A stretch of DNA of 64,000 nucleotides from Nakamurella silvestris (GCA_003576535.1 QXCQ01000245.1:1-64000), one strand, 5' to 3'. Shown: positions 8,386 to 17,374, counted from the first letter of the stretch. Notes: generated by a model from the sequence alone, not told the origin. Numbers and translations: made by a program.

Positions 8386-10254
8386 TCAGTTGTCCGAGAT
8401 GCTCAGGACCCGATGGAAGAAAGCGGCCATCGAGTCCCGGTTCACCGAACCGAACGGCTGAAAGCTGCCATCGCTGAACCCGGTGGTGATGCCGGCGTGA
8501 GCGAACCACTCGATGTTCCCGCAGGAGTCGAACTGGGCCGGCACGTCCTTGAACAGGCGGTCTCCCGGAGCGCACTTCTGATCGGGCAGGTTGGCGTAGG
8601 TGATCCGGAAGATCCAGTTGGCCATGGTCTCCCGGGTGACGACCCCGAGCGGGTGGAACAGACCGCCGGGCGGCAGCAGGCCCTTGTCGGCGATCCACTC
8701 GATCTCACCGCAGAACGGGGACTTCGGCCCCACATCGGTGAACACCGTGCCGGTGCAGGTCGGCGGGGCGGATCCGGGGTTCTTCGACCGGTACAGGAAG
8801 GCCGCCATCGCCTGACGGTCGATCGCGTTGGTCGGCCGGTAGGTGCCGTCGACGAAGCCGGTGGTGATGGTGGACCCGGCCAGCCAGTTGATGTCGTCGT
8901 GGAAGGGATAGTCCTGCGGGACGTCGGTGAAGGCGCGGGTGACGACCGCGATGCCGGCGCTGTGGTCGTAGGAGGTGGTCAGCCTCAACAGCGCATGGTC
9001 GGCCAGCGCACCGTTGGCCTTCACCGGCACGGCCTGGGTGCTGCCCAGGGCGCTGCCGAAGCCCAGACGCCCGTTCTTGTCGATGTCGCCCCAGCAGTAA
9101 CCCTTGCCGTTCACCAGTACACACCCGCCGCCGTCATCGATGGTGATCGCGCTGAGAGCCTTGTTCTGGACCGGGGTGTTGGTGGTTTTCAGGGCGACCG
9201 GGCTGTTCCGGTCCGTGTTGCCCCCGTCGCCGAGGCGACCGCTCCCGCCCCTGCCCCAGCAGAACCCGTTCCTGGTGGTGAAGACCCCGGCGATCACACA
9301 GTTCTCGTCCAACCCGACGGAGAGGGCTTTGACCGGCAGGTCCTTCAGTAGACCCTTGACGACGAACGGTACGAACACACTCCCGTGCGGTCCGATACCG
9401 AGCTGGCCGTGGGCGTTGTACCCCCAGCAGTAGACCCGGCCGTCGGCCAAGGCGCAGGTGTGGAACTGCCCGGTGCCGATCGAGGTGACCAGGTGCCCGA
9501 GGAGGCCGCCGTCGGACTGGGTGACCTGCTGGGGCACCTTGCTGATGTTCTCGTCGGTCAGGTAGCCCAGTTCCCCTTCGACGTTGCGGCCCCAGCAATA
9601 GGCCGCGCCGTTGGCGACGGCACAGGTGTGCTGGGTGCCGACGCTCACCGAGGTGACGACCTTCCCGGCGAGCGTGCCGGCGATGGCCACCGGTTTGCTG
9701 ACATCGGTGGTGCTGTTGTTCCCGATCTCGCCCAGGGTGTTCGCGCCCCAGCAGAAGACGGTTCCGTTCGCCACCGCGCAGATGTGGGTGTCGCCGACAC
9801 TCACCGAGGTCACGAACCGGCCGGACAGCGCGCCCTTGACCTGCTGCGGGACGTCCTGGGGGCCGCCGGTCGTGCCGTTGCCCATCTCGCCGTGCTGGTT
9901 CGATCCCCAGCACCAGAGGGTCCCGATGGTGATCGCGCAGGTGTGCAGGTTCCCGGTGCTGATCCCGCTGATCGGCTTGCCCAGCAGCGGTGCCTGGGTC
10001 AGCAGGATCGGGGCCAGATGTTGGTCATGGGTGCCGTCGCCGAGCTGCCCCCAGCTGTTCAGGCCCCAGCTGGTGACCTGGGCCGGGGATGCAGCCGGAT
10101 CGGCCACCGGCTTGAGCTGCACCACGGGCCCGGTGGTCTGCCGGACAGCGGTTGCCGGCCCGGGCGGGTCCGCCGCGGCGACCGTCGCCGAGGCTGCCAA
10201 CAGGGCCATCGTGCCGACCAGGATCCAGGCTGATTTACGACCCACGACGATCAC
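8386..10254 (-). CDS. Secreted RCC1 beta-propeller protein with three C-terminal SLH domains
   Basis: 622 residues. A signal peptide (residues 1-28, ending ATVAAADPP) is followed by about seven RCC1-type repeats (residues 55-430). Each has a Cys pair and a WG motif such as CAVANGTVFCWGANTLGEIG, which suggests disulfide-braced blades. Residues 440-620 are three S-layer homology domains (FTDVPQDYPFHDDINWLA..., VFTDVGPKSPF..., LFKDVPAQFDS...), which in other bacteria bind pyruvylated cell-wall glycans. It is likely a surface protein; the propeller ligand is unknown. GTG 10254 sits too close to its AAAGGA, and GTG 10245 has better spacing, losing three residues. It is monocistronic and ends just past palindrome 8316-8381. 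Confidence 0.85.
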   Translation of the reverse strand: MIVVGRKSAWILVGTMALLAASATVAAADPPGPATAVRQTTGPVVQLKPVADPAASPAQVTSWGLNSWGQLGDGTHDQHLAPILLTQAPLLGKPISGISTGNLHTCAITIGTLWCWGSNQHGEMGNGTTGGPQDVPQQVKGALSGRFVTSVSVGDTHICAVANGTVFCWGANTLGEIGNNSTTDVSKPVAIAGTLAGKVVTSVSVGTQHTCAVANGAAYCWGRNVEGELGYLTDENISKVPQQVTQSDGGLLGHLVTSIGTGQFHTCALADGRVYCWGYNAHGQLGIGPHGSVFVPFVVKGLLKDLPVKALSVGLDENCVIAGVFTTRNGFCWGRGGSGRLGDGGNTDRNSPVALKTTNTPVQNKALSAITIDDGGGCVLVNGKGYCWGDIDKNGRLGFGSALGSTQAVPVKANGALADHALLRLTTSYDHSAGIAVVTRAFTDVPQDYPFHDDINWLAGSTITTGFVDGTYRPTNAIDRQAMAAFLYRSKNPGSAPPTCTGTVFTDVGPKSPFCGEIEWIADKGLLPPGGLFHPLGVVTRETMANWIFRITYANLPDQKCAPGDRLFKDVPAQFDSCGNIEWFAHAGITTGFSDGSFQPFGSVNRDSMAAFFHRVLSISDN

Positions 10255-10351
10255 ATCCTTTGAGAAGGCGTGACGCCCGGCGAGCGGTCGGGCGTCGAGG
10301 TTGAGTCGCCCTAGAGAAGGGCAGCTACTACCTCAACGCGGGTCGCCACCG

Positions 10352-10379
10352 CATTGTTGTCTCTCAATTGTTGTCTCTC
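10352..10379. repeat. Tandem 14-bp direct repeat
   Basis: ATTGTTGTCTCTCA occurs twice without a gap, at 10352-10365 and 10366-10379, across the stop codon of the monooxygenase gene. The duplication ends in the last coding bases, so it may simply be a slippage event at the gene end. No function is implied. Confidence 0.6.
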
Positions 10380-11415
10380 AGCCGCGACCGAGTTCCTGGC
10401 GCACCGCAGGTGCCACGACGGTCCCGAGCAGCTCGATGGATCGGAGCATCTGCGCCCGGGTCAGGCCGGGGGCTGCGGTCTGCATCAGGAACCGGTCGTG
10501 GCCGAACAGGCTGTGCTGCAGCAGGATCTTCTCGATGATCTGATCCGGGGAGCCGAGGAAGAGGGACCCGTGGAGCGAGCGCTCGGCCTCGAACCCGGCT
10601 CGGCTCGGCGGGGTGAAACCCCGTTCCCTGGCGATCTGGCCCATCATCGCCTGATGGCCGGGGTAGTACGACTCGACCGCCTCGGCCTCGGTGTCGGCGA
10701 TGAAGCCGTGCAGATTCAGGCTCAGCGGGATGGTGGCCGGGTTGTGTCCGTACTCCGCCGCGGCCTGGCGGTACAGGTCGAAGTAGGGCACGAAGCGGGC
10801 CGGATCCCCACCGATGACGGCCAGGGCCATCGGCACACCGAGGGAGGCCGCCCGGATGACCGATTCCGGATTGCCGCCGACGGCGATCCAGATCGGCAAC
10901 GGGTCCTGCAGGGGGCGTGGGTGGACCGCCCGTCCGTTGATCGAGGGCCGGTGTTTCCCCTGCCAGGTGATGTGCGGGGAGTCGTTCAGCGCCAGCAGCA
11001 GGTCCAGCTTCTCGGCGAACAGTTCGTCGTAGTCGGCGAGGTCGTAGCCGAACAGGGGGAAGGACTCGATGAAGGAGCCGCGGCCGGCCATGATCTCGGC
11101 CCGTCCGTTCGACAGCTGGTCGAGGGTGGCGAACTCCTGGAACACCCGCACCGGGTCGGCGGAGCTCAGCACGGTGACGGCGCTGGTCAGCCTGATCCGG
11201 CTGGTCACCGAGGCCGCGGCGGCGAGCACGACGGCCGGGGCGGACATCGGGAAGTCCGGGCGGTGGTGCTCGCCGAGGCCGAAGACGTCCAGGCCCACCT
11301 GGTCGGCGAGGGTGATCTCCTCGACCAGGTTGCGCAGGCGTTGGCCCGGTTCTACGTAGTTGTCGGAGGTGGGGTCGGGGGACACCTCACCGAAGGAGTA
11401 CAGGCCGATTTCCAT
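10378..11415 (-). CDS. Luciferase-like (LLM class) flavin-dependent monooxygenase
   Basis: 345 residues covering a whole bacterial-luciferase TIM barrel. The N-terminus [15 protein letters not shown] and the motifs [48 protein letters not shown] and [15 protein letters not shown] mark this family. Members use reduced F420 or FMN to oxidise organic substrates. The substrate cannot be predicted. It lies 43 bp downstream of a MarR regulator on the same strand and may be cotranscribed with it. The regulator also faces an ABC exporter divergently, so the three genes may form one detoxification unit. Confidence 0.88.
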   Translation of the reverse strand: MEIGLYSFGEVSPDPTSDNYVEPGQRLRNLVEEITLADQVGLDVFGLGEHHRPDFPMSAPAVVLAAAASVTSRIRLTSAVTVLSSADPVRVFQEFATLDQLSNGRAEIMAGRGSFIESFPLFGYDLADYDELFAEKLDLLLALNDSPHITWQGKHRPSINGRAVHPRPLQDPLPIWIAVGGNPESVIRAASLGVPMALAVIGGDPARFVPYFDLYRQAAAEYGHNPATIPLSLNLHGFIADTEAEAVESYYPGHQAMMGQIARERGFTPPSRAGFEAERSLHGSLFLGSPDQIIEKILLQHSLFGHDRFLMQTAAPGLTRAQMLRSIELLGTVVAPAVRQELGRG

Positions 11416-11458
11416 GCCGACGAGTCTACGGCCCTGGTCTATGCGTATGCATGGATCA

Positions 11459-11890
11459 TCAGGGGTGGTGGTGCCGGGGCAGGTCGAGAAGCTCGAGCAG
11501 GCCCGCGAGCTGCGCCCGCTGGGTCGGCGTCAGCGGGGCGAAGATCTCCGCGGCCGCCGCTGCCCGCGCCTCGGCCATGACACGTTGCACCGCCGTGCCC
11601 TTCTGGGTCAATGCCAACAGGATGGAGCGGCGGTTGTCCGGATCCATCGTGCGCGACACCAGGCCGGCGTCCTCCAGGGCGTCGACCAGGGAGGTGACCG
11701 AGCGCGGGACGATGTCCATCCGCTCGGCCAAGGCGCCCATCCTGATCGGCTCCCCGGCCCGGGTGATCGTCAGCAGGGCGCGCTCCTGCGCCGGGGTGAG
11801 GCCGAGCGGGGCGAGTGCGCCGATGTAGGCCCGGCGCAGGCGCTTGGAGGTGCGCTGGATCAGATCACCCAGTTCGCCACTCGTTGCCAT
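11459..11890 (-). CDS. MarR-family regulator
   Basis: 143 residues with the MarR winged helix at about residues 30-100 ([28 protein letters not shown], then [34 protein letters not shown], which holds the recognition helix and the DxRR wing). MarR dimers usually repress efflux or detoxification genes and release DNA when small aromatic ligands bind. It is divergent from the ABC exporter at 12079 across repeated CTCACTNTGAG boxes, which also overlap its own promoter region. The monooxygenase follows 43 bp downstream. A ribosome site (AGGAGGAG) precedes ATG 11890. Confidence 0.88.
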   Translation of the reverse strand: MATSGELGDLIQRTSKRLRRAYIGALAPLGLTPAQERALLTITRAGEPIRMGALAERMDIVPRSVTSLVDALEDAGLVSRTMDPDNRRSILLALTQKGTAVQRVMAEARAAAAAEIFAPLTPTQRAQLAGLLELLDLPRHHHP

Positions 11891-11994
11891 GGTCTCCTCC
11901 TTGTTCGCCGTTTCCGCCTGGCGTGCAGGCGGACCGCGTCTTTCTTCCGCTCGGGTGGTGGGGGTGCACCGGCGGGAAGTGTACGGGGCCGGAA

Positions 11995-12037
11995 CTCACT
12001 GTGAGCCAAATCTATTGTGAGTCTACCTCACTATGAG
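11995..12037. promoter_or_regulatory. MarR operators in the MarR/ABC divergent space
   Basis: CTCACTGTGAG (11995-12005, perfect palindrome around T) and CTCACTATGAG (12027-12037) lie 32 bp apart, about three helical turns. A half site TATTGTGAG sits between them at 12013-12021. Position favours binding by the adjacent MarR protein. The last box is 41 bp before the ABC start codon. Confidence 0.7.
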
Positions 12038-12078
12038 CTATGCTCGCCAAGTACAGAAACTTCAGAGAGGAGGCGTCG

Positions 12079-13968
12079 ATGAGTCAGACGACAATCCGGA
12101 CCCTCACCGAACAGACGCCCACCCGCCGGTCCGAGCATCGCGCTCCCGGCCCCCGCACCACCTCGTCCCACCGCGCCGGCGGGAACGGCCCGACCGACCG
12201 ACCCCGTCCCGAAGCTGCTGCCCGTCAGGGCCGGCCGGGGGAGCTCCGCCGGGTCTTCCGGCTGTTCAGCGGTTACCGACGCGCCATGTCCGTCGTCGGG
12301 ATCCTGATCGTCGCCTCGGCGGTCGCCTCCCTGGCCACCCCCTTTCTGCTGCGGCACATCCTGGACGAGTCCCTGCCGAACCGGGACACCGCCACCACGG
12401 CCCTGTTGGCCGGCGGGATGATCGCGGTCGCGGTGATCACCACCGCCCTCGACGTGGTCCAGACCCGGCAGTCGACGATCGTCGGGCAGTCCGTCATGCA
12501 TGACCTGCGCACCACGGTCTACGGCCACCTGCAGAAACTCTCGTTGGGCTTCTTCACCAAGACCCGCACCGGCGAGGTGCAGTCGCGGATCGCCAACGAC
12601 ATCGGCTCCATGCAGGCCGTGGTGACGAGCACCGCGACCACCATCGTCTCCAACGGCACCACCGTCATCGCCAGTTTCGCGGCCATGTTGGCCCTGGACT
12701 GGAAGTTGACGATGGTCTCCCTGGTGCTGCTGCCCCTGTTCGTCTGGATCTCCCGCAAGGTCGGGTCCATGCGGCGCAGTATCGCCACCAGCCGTCAGGA
12801 GAAGATGGCCGACATGTCGAGCATGGTCGCCGAGTCCCTCTCGGTGTCCGGGATCCTGCTCACCAAGACCATGGGCCGGTCGGCCGAGCTGTCCTCGACG
12901 TTCGCGCAGAATTCGGCCGACCTGGCGGATCTGGAGACCCGGTCGGCGATGACGGGCCGGTGGCGCCAGTCCTCGATCGGGATCATCATCTCGATCCTGC
13001 CGGCGGCGATCTACCTGGCTGCGGCCTTCTCGGTCTCCGGCACCACGGGTGTGGTGAGCATCGGCACCCTGGTCGCCTTCACCACCCTGCAGGGGCAGCT
13101 CTTCCGTCCGATGATGAGCCTGCTCCGCACCGGGGTGGACCTGCAGACCTCCCTGGCCATGTTCCGCCGGGTCTTCGACTACCTCGACCTGCCGATCGAC
13201 ATCCAGGAGAGTCGGGAACCGTTGATGCTGAACGGATCTCGTGGTCATCTGCGTTTCGAGGACGTCAGCTTCGGTTACCCGGGAACGGAACAGGCCACCC
13301 TGGTCGGGATCGATCTCGATGTGCGACCGGGCACCCACGTCGCCGTGGTCGGGGCCACCGGCTCGGGGAAAACCACCCTCGGCTACCTCGCCTCCCGGCT
13401 GTACGAGCCGGACGAGGGGCGGATCCTGCTGGACGGAATCGCCTTGCAGGACCTGGCTTTCGCCGATCTGGCCGGTGCGGTCGGGATCGTCTCCCAGGAG
13501 ACGTACCTGCTGCACTCCTCGATCGCCGACAACCTGCGGTTCGCTGCCCCGGACGCGACCGACGACCAACTGCGTGAGGCCGCCCGCGGGGCCCAGATCC
13601 TCGATCTCGTCGAGGGTCTGCCGGACGGCTTCGACACCGTCGTCGGGGAAAGGGGTTACCGCTTCTCCGGTGGGGAGAAGCAGCGGCTGGCGATCGCCAG
13701 GATCATCCTGCGCAACCCGCCGGTGCTGATCCTGGACGAGGCGACCAGTGCCCTCGACACCCGGACCGAGACCGCCGTCTCCGAGGCCCTCGACCAACTC
13801 AGCGAGGGCCGCACCACCTTGACCATCGCCCACCGGCTCTCCACCGTGCGCCATGCCGACGAGATCGTGGTCCTGGACCACGGGCGCATCGTCGAGCGGG
13901 GGACGCACGAGGAACTCCTGGCCCTGGACGGGCGGTACGTCCAGCTGCTGGCCGGGGCGACCCGGTAG
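12079..13968 (+). CDS. ABC multidrug exporter, fused membrane and ATPase half-transporter
   Basis: 629 residues from ATG 12079, chosen for its AGAGGAGG ribosome site. After a Pro/Arg-rich tail of about 60 residues come six membrane helices (about residues 75-350), then the nucleotide-binding domain. Walker A is GATGSGKTT, the signature SGGEKQRLAIAR, Walker B LILDEATSALD, and the H-loop TIAHRLSTV. A homodimer of this LmrA/MsbA-like type is expected to export hydrophobic compounds or lipids. It is divergent from a MarR regulator across three operator-like boxes. The reading frame is open upstream to 12040, but that part overlaps the operators. Confidence 0.92.
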   Translation: MSQTTIRTLTEQTPTRRSEHRAPGPRTTSSHRAGGNGPTDRPRPEAAARQGRPGELRRVFRLFSGYRRAMSVVGILIVASAVASLATPFLLRHILDESLPNRDTATTALLAGGMIAVAVITTALDVVQTRQSTIVGQSVMHDLRTTVYGHLQKLSLGFFTKTRTGEVQSRIANDIGSMQAVVTSTATTIVSNGTTVIASFAAMLALDWKLTMVSLVLLPLFVWISRKVGSMRRSIATSRQEKMADMSSMVAESLSVSGILLTKTMGRSAELSSTFAQNSADLADLETRSAMTGRWRQSSIGIIISILPAAIYLAAAFSVSGTTGVVSIGTLVAFTTLQGQLFRPMMSLLRTGVDLQTSLAMFRRVFDYLDLPIDIQESREPLMLNGSRGHLRFEDVSFGYPGTEQATLVGIDLDVRPGTHVAVVGATGSGKTTLGYLASRLYEPDEGRILLDGIALQDLAFADLAGAVGIVSQETYLLHSSIADNLRFAAPDATDDQLREAARGAQILDLVEGLPDGFDTVVGERGYRFSGGEKQRLAIARIILRNPPVLILDEATSALDTRTETAVSEALDQLSEGRTTLTIAHRLSTVRHADEIVVLDHGRIVERGTHEELLALDGRYVQLLAGATR

Positions 13969-13985
13969 CGGCTCACCTCCTCCCT

Positions 13986-14055
13986 GTTCCCGCGCACCGT
14001 TTCGGGATCGGCGCACCCTGCAGAGTGCGCCGATCCCGGCACGGTGCGCGGGAAC
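13986..14055. repeat. Family A nested palindrome, copy 2
   Basis: Perfect 15-bp outer arms GTTCCCGCGCACCGT (13986-14000) and ACGGTGCGCGGGAAC (14041-14055) enclose perfect 14-bp inner arms CGGGATCGGCGCAC (14003-14016) and GTGCGCCGATCCCG (14025-14038). The loop is CCTGCAGA. It lies 17 bp after the ABC exporter stop and could end its transcript, but it lacks a T tract. Confidence 0.85.
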
Positions 14056-14201
14056 GGGGATCCCACAGGCGGTCCACTAGGTTCACAGGTCCAGCGGATG
14101 CAGCGGACCTGGGATGATCAACAGGGTCCGCGCTCGGCGGGGGACCAGGCACACGGAACACATCGGGCAGTCATCACACGGACTGCCTGGTCAGAGCTGG
14201 A

Positions 14202-14885
14202 ATGGGTGGGATGCGTCAGATGAGAGGTACTCGAGCGGCCGGTGCGTTGGCTGTCGGCCTGGTGGTCCTGGCCGGTTGCACCACGGGGACCGCAGCCGGG
14301 CCGGAGACGATCGTGACCGGCACCGAGACCATCGTGCGGACCTTGCCGCCGACCGGGACCGTCACGACCGCACCGCCCTCGACCGTGACGATCACCCAGA
14401 CCGCCCCGGAGGGGTCCAGCAGCGCCGGGGCAGCCGATTTCACCCCCGCCCCCCTGCCGGCGCAGGAGCCGGGCGAGTGCCCGTACATCTCCGACGAGCA
14501 GGCAAAGATCTTCAACGGCCAGGGCCTGGGCCAGACCATGATTCGGCCGACCAAACCCTATGTGGTCTGCGATTTCTACCGCAGCGACGGGGGTTGGAGC
14601 GCCAGCATCCAGGTCGCCAAGGCCAAGGACGAGGCCACTGCCGTCGCGATGGTGGACTACGCGGCCCCGGTGAAGAAGTCCTACCCGGCGACCCTGGACG
14701 GGGGCTGGACCGGCGGTTACTGGAACAAGGAGATCGGTGCCCCGCCGCAACTGTTGAACGAGCAGGAACAGGCGGTGTACGCGGTCTCCAAGGGCAAGAT
14801 CGTCATCATCGCCGCCTCCAACGAGGCCGAATCGAAGAAGGCCAAGAATTTTGTGGTCGGAGCGATCGAGAACCTGAAACTGTGA
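14202..14885 (+). CDS. DUF2020-like lipoprotein
   Basis: About 227 residues. The N-terminus is a lipoprotein signal (MRGTRAAGALAVGLVVLAGC, lipobox LAGC), so the protein is lipid-anchored outside the membrane. A Thr/Pro-rich linker (about residues 28-85) leads to a domain of about 140 residues starting PYISDEQAKIFNGQG, with VVCDFYRSDGGWSASIQVAKA and YAVSKGKIVIIAAS. This resembles DUF2020 proteins of actinobacteria, whose function is unknown. Starts at 14202, 14211 and 14220 are all in frame and I cannot separate them; the lipobox is unaffected. It precedes ppiA by 68 bp. Confidence 0.75.
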   Translation: MGGMRQMRGTRAAGALAVGLVVLAGCTTGTAAGPETIVTGTETIVRTLPPTGTVTTAPPSTVTITQTAPEGSSSAGAADFTPAPLPAQEPGECPYISDEQAKIFNGQGLGQTMIRPTKPYVVCDFYRSDGGWSASIQVAKAKDEATAVAMVDYAAPVKKSYPATLDGGWTGGYWNKEIGAPPQLLNEQEQAVYAVSKGKIVIIAASNEAESKKAKNFVVGAIENLKL

Positions 14886-14953
14886 GCACAAAATTCGCAG
14901 CAGCCCCCGTTCGTCGGTGCACGTAGCCGAGGTCCTCTGACAGGATGGGATAC

Positions 14954-15490
14954 GTGAGCAACCTCTACGCAACCCTGAAGACCACAGCGGGCGACATCAA
15001 GATCGAGCTGTTCCCGCTCCATGCGCCGAAGACGGTCGCCAACTTCGTCGGTCTTGCCACCGGCACTCGCGACTACTCCGAGGCCAACGCCGGCGGCACC
15101 CACGAGGGACCGTTCTACGACGGATCGATCTTCCACCGGGTCATCGAAGGATTCATGATCCAGGGCGGCGACCCGACGGGCACCGGCCGCGGCGGACCCG
15201 GCTACAGCTTCGGCGACGAGCCGCACCCCGAGCTCGTCTACAACAAGCCGTACCTGCTGGGCATGGCCAACGCCGGCCCCGGCACCAACGGGTCCCAGTT
15301 CTTCATCACGGTCTCGCCGCAGATGCACCTGACCCGCAAGCACACCATCTTCGGCGAGGTCGCCGACGACGCCTCCCGCAAGGTGATCGACCAGATCGCC
15401 GCCACCCAGGTCGATCGTTTCGATCGCCCGACCACCGACATCGCGATCACCTCGATCGAGATCGAGGACACCGCCAAGGCCGAGGCCTGA
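14954..15490 (+). CDS. ppiA: Cyclophilin-type peptidyl-prolyl cis-trans isomerase
   Basis: 178 residues forming one cyclophilin domain with FHRVIEGFMIQGGDPTGTG, the active-site Arg-Phe-Gln pattern, NAGPGTNGSQFFIT and HTIFGEV. It lacks a signal peptide, so it is cytoplasmic and helps protein folding by isomerising proline bonds. It aligns closely with M. tuberculosis PpiA (Rv0009), and its place ahead of the PH-domain gene and crgA is the same. GTG 14954 has an AGGATGGGA ribosome site at 14942, while ATG 14945 lies inside that site, so GTG is preferred. Confidence 0.95.
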   Translation: MSNLYATLKTTAGDIKIELFPLHAPKTVANFVGLATGTRDYSEANAGGTHEGPFYDGSIFHRVIEGFMIQGGDPTGTGRGGPGYSFGDEPHPELVYNKPYLLGMANAGPGTNGSQFFITVSPQMHLTRKHTIFGEVADDASRKVIDQIAATQVDRFDRPTTDIAITSIEIEDTAKAEA

Positions 15491-15501
15491 GCGACACCTG
15501 C

Positions 15502-15600
15502 GGTGTGAGGGTCCACGGCCCTCGCACCACCGCCGCGCCCGGTCCGGTATCCGGACCGGGCCGCGGTCGTTCAGTTTCCTCAAGCGAACGCCTGAACGAC
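15502..15600 (+). terminator. Three consecutive hairpins after ppiA
   Basis: Hairpin one pairs GGTGTGAGGG (15502-15511) with CCCTCGCACC (15519-15528). Hairpin two pairs CCCGGTCCGG (15538-15547) with CCGGACCGGG (15551-15560). Hairpin three pairs GTCGTTCAG (15566-15574) with CTGAACGAC (15592-15600). The second is the strongest terminator candidate. The third lies 35 bp before the rhomboid start and could act in its leader. Confidence 0.6.
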
Positions 15601-15635
15601 CTGACCACCCGATCCACCCTGATGGAGAAGACCCT

Positions 15636-16634
15636 GTGACCTACCCGCCGTCAGGCCAGCCCCATGGCGAGCAGAATCCCGGTGGTTGGCCGCACCAGCC
15701 CGGCCCGCCCCAGGGCCCGGCGGGTTACGGCCAGGGGTACGGGCAGACGGTGTGCACCTGGCACCCGGACCGGGCCACGGCCCTGAGCTGTTCCCGGTGC
15801 GGACGTCCGGCCTGCCCGGAGTGTCTCTCCCCGGCCTCGGTCGGCTTCCACTGCCGGGCCTGTGTGGCGGAGTCCCAGGCCACCCAGCGGGTGGCGCGGA
15901 CGGTGTCCGGTGCCCGCGCCGGGGTCGAGCCGTTCGTCACCTACATCCTGATCGCCATCAATGTGATCGTCTTCCTGATCGTGTCGATCCAGGCGGGCTC
16001 GGCCGACAACCCCAGCCGTTCGGCGCTGTGGATCGACGGTGCCCTCATTCCCGGCGCGGTGTCCGACGGCGACTACTACCGCATGGTCACGGCCGGGTTC
16101 CTGCACGGCGGTCTGATCCACGTCGGCCTGAACATGTTGTCCCTGTACTTCCTCGGGCCCACCCTGGAACGGATCCTGGGCCGGACCCGGTTCGCCGTGG
16201 TGTACCTGATCAGCCTGCTCGGCAGCAGTGTCTCCGTGTTGCTGCTGTCCTCACCGACGGTGCCGACGATCGGTGCCTCCGGGGCCATCTTCGGTCTGCT
16301 CGGCGCCCTGGCCGTCACCTTCAAGCGGATGAACTACGACCTGCGGCAGCTTGCCGTGTTGATTGTGATCAACCTGGTGATCACCTTCAGGGTCGACGGG
16401 ATCTCCTGGCAGGCCCACCTGGGCGGGTTGGTGGTCGGCGCGATCGTGGGCGCGGCCATGGTCTACCCGAGCCGGGAGAATCGGATGAAGGTCCAGGTCG
16501 CGGCCTGCGCCGCGGTGCTGGTCGTCCTGGCCGGAGTCACCGTCTACAAGGCGGACAAGATCGTGCCCTACACCTGTCAGTACGTCTCCTCGGAAAAGGC
16601 GACCTTCTGCGGTCCGCCCGAGGTGTTCCGGTAA
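15636..16634 (+). CDS. Rhomboid intramembrane serine protease with N-terminal zinc-finger-like module
   Basis: 332 residues from a GTG start. Residues 1-30 are Pro/Gly/Gln-rich. Residues 35-75 hold a treble of cysteine pairs (CTWHPDRATALSCSRCGRPACPECLSPASVGFHCRAC), a B-box-like zinc-binding pattern common on actinobacterial rhomboids. The protease domain follows, with HGGLIHVGLNMLSLYFLG, the catalytic serine in GASGAIFG and the catalytic histidine in WQAHLGGLVVG. It cleaves membrane proteins within the bilayer; the substrates are unknown. A rhomboid near ppiA is a known arrangement in several actinobacteria. Three hairpins separate it from ppiA. Confidence 0.93.
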   Translation: MTYPPSGQPHGEQNPGGWPHQPGPPQGPAGYGQGYGQTVCTWHPDRATALSCSRCGRPACPECLSPASVGFHCRACVAESQATQRVARTVSGARAGVEPFVTYILIAINVIVFLIVSIQAGSADNPSRSALWIDGALIPGAVSDGDYYRMVTAGFLHGGLIHVGLNMLSLYFLGPTLERILGRTRFAVVYLISLLGSSVSVLLLSSPTVPTIGASGAIFGLLGALAVTFKRMNYDLRQLAVLIVINLVITFRVDGISWQAHLGGLVVGAIVGAAMVYPSRENRMKVQVAACAAVLVVLAGVTVYKADKIVPYTCQYVSSEKATFCGPPEVFR

Positions 16635-16643
16635 CGGCCTGAC

Positions 16644-17204
16644 CTACACCAGCGGCCCGGGCTGCCTGGTCAGCGCGATCAACAGCTCCCGCATCCGCTC
16701 GTCCGAGGCCTCGGCCGGGGTGATGAGCAGGGCACTCAGGGCGATGCCGTTGAGCACCTGGCCGATGACGGCCGCACGATCGGGGTGCAGCCCGTCGGTG
16801 TCGAACTCCTCCTGCCATTCCCGGTAGGCCTGCCGTGAGCGTTCTTCGACGGCGGGGATCCCGGACAGACCGGCGATACAGGCCGCGCGCCACCAGAGGT
16901 AGGTGTCCGAGGCCGGTTCGTTGAAGGTCGCGTGGATGTGGGCCCGGGCGATACTGCCGACCGACCCGTCCTCCTCCTTCAACCAGCGGGCCACGTCCTG
17001 GTCGTAGCGCACGCAGTACTCGTCGAACATGGCCACGAACAGCTCGGCCTTGGTCGGGAAGTGGTGCAGCAGCCCGCCCTTGGACACCTCCGCGAGCCTG
17101 GCCACCACCTCGATGCTGACCCCGGGGCCGTGGGTCAGCAGGGCCCGCACGGTCGCCGCGAGCAGCTCCCCACGGGTTCGGCTGGCGTTCCGATCGACTC
17201 GCAC
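16644..17204 (-). CDS. TetR-family repressor
   Basis: 186 residues. The N-terminal helix-turn-helix is typical: RGELLAATVRALLTHGPGVSIEVVARLAEVSKGGLLHHFPTKAELFVAMF (residues about 11-60). The C-terminal ligand domain of about 120 residues is helical. It is divergent from the 14-helix MFS exporter at 17396, and a perfect 14-bp palindrome between them is the likely operator. The pair is inserted in the conserved origin block between the rhomboid and PH-domain genes. It ends 10 bp from the rhomboid stop, so the two genes converge tightly. Confidence 0.9.
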   Translation of the reverse strand: MRVDRNASRTRGELLAATVRALLTHGPGVSIEVVARLAEVSKGGLLHHFPTKAELFVAMFDEYCVRYDQDVARWLKEEDGSVGSIARAHIHATFNEPASDTYLWWRAACIAGLSGIPAVEERSRQAYREWQEEFDTDGLHPDRAAVIGQVLNGIALSALLITPAEASDERMRELLIALTRQPGPLV

Positions 17205-17300
17205 ATCGGCCTCCTCGGTTGTCTGTCGGCTGGTGTTCCGCCGCTCAGTGGTGACGCCCTGGCGGCTGGGCCTGGGGTTATCTTCGTCATCATCCTAGCA

Positions 17301-17314
17301 ACCGTCCGGACGGT
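17301..17314. promoter_or_regulatory. TetR operator
   Basis: ACCGTCCGGACGGT is a perfect 14-bp palindrome in the divergent space between the TetR gene and the MFS exporter gene. Its size and symmetry are typical for TetR-family dimers. It precedes the hairpin at 17339-17374. Confidence 0.75.
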
Positions 17315-17338
17315 CTGTTAATCTGAGAGCTCCGACCG

Positions 17339-17374
17339 TGCTGGTGCACCGGTCGAACGTCCGGTGCACCAGCA
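17339..17374 (+). promoter_or_regulatory. Hairpin in the leader of the MFS exporter
   Basis: TGCTGGTGCACCGG (17339-17352) pairs perfectly with CCGGTGCACCAGCA (17361-17374) around an eight-base loop TCGAACGT, 22 bp before the GTG start and its AAGGAG site. CGGTCGAAC is repeated in the loop region and after the stem. It may be a second protein-binding dyad or an mRNA structure limiting translation. Confidence 0.55.

Noticed and set aside
17339-17374. Riboswitch in the exporter leader
   Set aside because: It is a simple perfect hairpin with no aptamer-like junctions or conserved boxes of a known class.
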